Of a DNA stretch of 64,000 nucleotides, positions 62,110-64,000 are shown in pieces; the stretch's first letter is position 1; each line of letters begins with the position of its first letter. The DNA comes from Tatumella ptyseos ATCC 33301. GTDB lineage: Bacteria; Pseudomonadota; Gammaproteobacteria; Enterobacterales; Enterobacteriaceae. The notes below the pieces were generated by a model that saw only the letters and a program-made list of their open reading frames with translations, was not told the DNA's origin and did no database searches. The translations under genes were made by a program, and so were the position numbers. Where the stretch lies: positions 264,006 to 328,005 of the forward strand of contig NZ_JMPR01000035.1 in assembly GCF_000735525.1 (NCBI RefSeq), in the 5' to 3' direction.

Positions 62110-64000
62110 TCTGTTTTCTCGTTTTCGTGCCGATAAAATCTGGGACTTCAAAGGGGGTATCCATCCGCCGGAGATGAAAACCCAGTCAAACGGTACACCG
62201 TTAGCGGCAATCCCGTTACCGGCACAGTTGATCATTCCGCTGAAACAACATATCGGTCAGGAAGGTGAGTTGCTGGTCAAACCCGGCGATCATGTTTTAC
62301 GCGGACAACCCCTGACCTTCGGACACGGACGGATGTTACCGGTACATGCCCCGACATCCGGTACGGTGACGGCCATTGCCCCGCATATGACTGCCCACCC
62401 TTCCGGTCTGGCTGAGCCTTCGGTATTTATTCGCCCTGACGGGGAAGATCGCTGGATTGAGCGTCAGCCAATCGCTGATTACCTGCAGACAGACCGGCAG
62501 GTGCTCATTCGCCGGATCCATGAGGCCGGAGTCGCCGGACTAGGCGGAGCCGGTTTCCCGACCGCCACCAAACTGAAAGGCGGCCTGAGCGGAGTGAAGG
62601 TCCTTATCATCAATGCTGCTGAGTGTGAACCCTATATTACCGCCGATGACCGGCTGATGCAGGACTATGCCGCAGAAGTGCTGACCGGTAGCCGGATCCT
62701 GCGCCATATTCTGCAGGCTGATCAGGTACTGATTGGCATCGAGGATAATAAGCCTGAAGCTATCCGCAGCCTGAAAGCCGCCCTCGGCAATGATACGGAT
62801 TTACAGATCCGCGTTATTCCGACCAAATACCCCTCCGGAGGGGCAAAACAGCTGACCAAAATCCTGACCGGGCGTGAAGTGCCGCACGGTGGGCGGTCTG
62901 CTGATATCGGTGTACTGATGCAAAACGTGGGAACAGCCTATGCGGTAAAACGCGCGGTTATTGATGGCGAGCCTCTGACTGAGCGTGTCGTCACTCTGAC
63001 CGGTGAAGCATTGAGCCAGCCACGTAATGTCTGGGGACGCCTCGGTACGCCGGTCAGCCATCTTCTGCAATTCGCGGGCTTTACCCCGGATGACAAACAG
63101 ATGGTGATCATGGGCGGACCGCTGATGGGCTTTACACTGCCCTCACTCGATGTACCGATGGTGAAAATTACCAACTGTCTGCTGGCCCCGTCGGCCACAG
63201 AAATGGGGAATAACGAGGAGGAACAGTCCTGCATTCGCTGCAGTGCCTGCGCCGATGCGTGCCCTGCCGGTCTGTTGCCACAGCAGTTGTACTGGTACTG
63301 TCAGGGCGGTGACCATGATAAAGCCAGAGCCTATCACCTGAATGATTGCATTGAGTGCGGTGCCTGTGCTTATGTCTGCCCGAGCAATATTCCGCTGGTA
63401 CAGTACTACCGTCAGGAAAAAGCTGAACTGCTGGAGATCGATCTCGAAGCCCGGCGAACCGCCGAAGCGAAGGCGCGTTTCGAGGCCCGTCAGCAACGAC
63501 TGGAGCGGGATAAAGAGGCCCGTGAAGCTCGCCATGCTGAAGCAAAACGTCGTGTTTCTGCCAGTGAGCAACAGCAAATAACGGCCGCGCTGCAAAGAGT
63601 GAAAAGTAAATCTGCCGGCACCGAAGGTGATGTCGTTGTTCAGGCCGGTAGTACACCGGACAATTCTGAGGTTATTGCTCAGCGTGAAGCACGTAAAGCA
63701 CAGGCCCGTACCCGCCAGGCAGAAAAAGCCGCTGCCGGGACAGAGACTGATGACCGAAAAGATGCTGTCGCGGCCGCCATTGCCCGTGCCAAAGCGAAGA
63801 AAGCGGCTCAGGCTGCGGATACCGCCGGTGAACCGGTAGTGGCTGCGCCGGCTGCCGAAACCGCTGCTGAAGACCCGCGTAAAGCCGCTGTCGCTGCCGC
63901 CATTGCTCGCGCCAAAGCGAAGAAAGCCGCCCAGGCTGCGGATAACGCCGGTGAACCGGTAGTGGCTGCGCCGGATGCCGAAACCACTGCTGAAAACCCT
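62102..64000 (+). CDS. rsxC: RsxC, NADH/FMN-binding subunit, partial at 3' end
   Basis: 633 codons are visible; the gene runs off the right edge. The N-terminal domain ([11 protein letters not shown]), the FMN/NADH-binding region ([43 protein letters not shown]) and two 4Fe-4S motifs ([28 protein letters not shown]) are complete by about residue 435. After that comes a long Ala-, Lys-, Arg- and Glu-rich helical tail with tandem repeats, as in E. coli RsxC (740 residues). The tail varies in length between species. Confidence 0.95.
   Translation, partial: MLNLFSRFRADKIWDFKGGIHPPEMKTQSNGTPLAAIPLPAQLIIPLKQHIGQEGELLVKPGDHVLRGQPLTFGHGRMLPVHAPTSGTVTAIAPHMTAHPSGLAEPSVFIRPDGEDRWIERQPIADYLQTDRQVLIRRIHEAGVAGLGGAGFPTATKLKGGLSGVKVLIINAAECEPYITADDRLMQDYAAEVLTGSRILRHILQADQVLIGIEDNKPEAIRSLKAALGNDTDLQIRVIPTKYPSGGAKQLTKILTGREVPHGGRSADIGVLMQNVGTAYAVKRAVIDGEPLTERVVTLTGEALSQPRNVWGRLGTPVSHLLQFAGFTPDDKQMVIMGGPLMGFTLPSLDVPMVKITNCLLAPSATEMGNNEEEQSCIRCSACADACPAGLLPQQLYWYCQGGDHDKARAYHLNDCIECGACAYVCPSNIPLVQYYRQEKAELLEIDLEARRTAEAKARFEARQQRLERDKEAREARHAEAKRRVSASEQQQITAALQRVKSKSAGTEGDVVVQAGSTPDNSEVIAQREARKAQARTRQAEKAAAGTETDDRKDAVAAAIARAKAKKAAQAADTAGEPVVAAPAAETAAEDPRKAAVAAAIARAKAKKAAQAADNAGEPVVAAPDAETTAENP
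63776..64000 (+). repeat. 123-base tandem repeat in the rsxC tail
   Basis: A unit of 41 codons begins at GCCATTGCCCGTGCC (63776) and again at 63899; each encodes [15 protein letters not shown], then AGEPVVAAP and an acidic stretch. The two copies match nearly base for base, so the array is recent or kept uniform by recombination. It continues beyond the window. Confidence 0.85.

Noticed and set aside
1-64000. tRNA, rRNA, intact prophage or intact insertion sequence
   Set aside because: None was recognised on either strand by reading; the only mobile-element trace is the IS3-type tail near 44538-44790.

Overview
The window is about 64 kb of chromosome from a gamma-proteobacterium of the order Enterobacterales. 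An Erwiniaceae-type genome (Tatumella, Pantoea or Erwinia relatives) fits best, but the genus is an inference. The evidence is: close E. coli-type homologues throughout (BasRS, Mqo, Dld, MdtG, YneE, NfsB, YojI, Tus, FumC, YdgA, Add, RsxABC); a complete PQQ biosynthesis operon, which E. coli lacks; moderately high GC in most genes; and a tus gene with a Ter site in front of it. The Ter site puts the right-hand part of the window in the replication terminus region.

Layout. 1-4273 (minus): a catabolic operon of aldehyde dehydrogenase, HAD dehalogenase-like hydrolase, FAD amine oxidase and a Tat-type oligopeptide/solute-binding protein cut by the window edge. 5068-14921: an iron-siderophore locus. 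A TonB receptor, a YojI-type ABC exporter and an MFS exporter run leftward; FhuF-like reductase, FhuC, FhuD and FhuB run rightward from a shared intergenic region. 15126-25642: OprB porin, MdtG, YneE bestrophin, Mqo, aldo/keto reductase, an ATP/ADP-translocase-like carrier, flavin reductase and an EntS-like MFS protein. 25870-27850: catalase and the mismatch endonuclease Vsr. 28269-31023: the BasR/BasS two-component system, a 34-residue membrane peptide preceded by a consensus BasR (PmrA) box, and a class A acid phosphatase. 31374-35013: TRIC-type channel, NfsB and Dld.

35045-42737 is the PQQ block: pqqABCDEF (leftward), preceded by an M19 dipeptidase and a 3-hydroxyisobutyrate-dehydrogenase-family enzyme. 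42821-43542 is a higBA toxin-antitoxin pair with two matching operators around its promoter. 43600-46100 is a genomic scar: two divergent genes that have both lost their 5' halves, an IS3-family transposase tail, an AT-rich TauE/SafE permease and the 3' part of a formyltransferase gene. Beyond it lie an Exc2-like lipoprotein and a TonB receptor closely resembling YncD/PqqU, the PQQ uptake receptor.

49427-54719: BenE transporter, a barnase/barstar pair, a MarA/SoxS-type activator, an Rrf2 regulator and a ROK sugar kinase. 54866-64000: Ter site, tus, fumC, ydgA, a small unknown gene, add and rsxABC (rsxC continues past the edge). This keeps the E. coli order but lacks fumA and manA between fumC and ydgA.

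How the genes fit together: PQQ synthesis plus a PQQ receptor, a sugar porin (OprB), Mqo and Dld suggest a cell that relies on periplasmic and membrane-bound quinone-linked oxidation. The most interesting new-looking element is the putative BasR-controlled membrane micropeptide at 30049-30153. It resembles PmrR of Salmonella in size, topology and apparent control.
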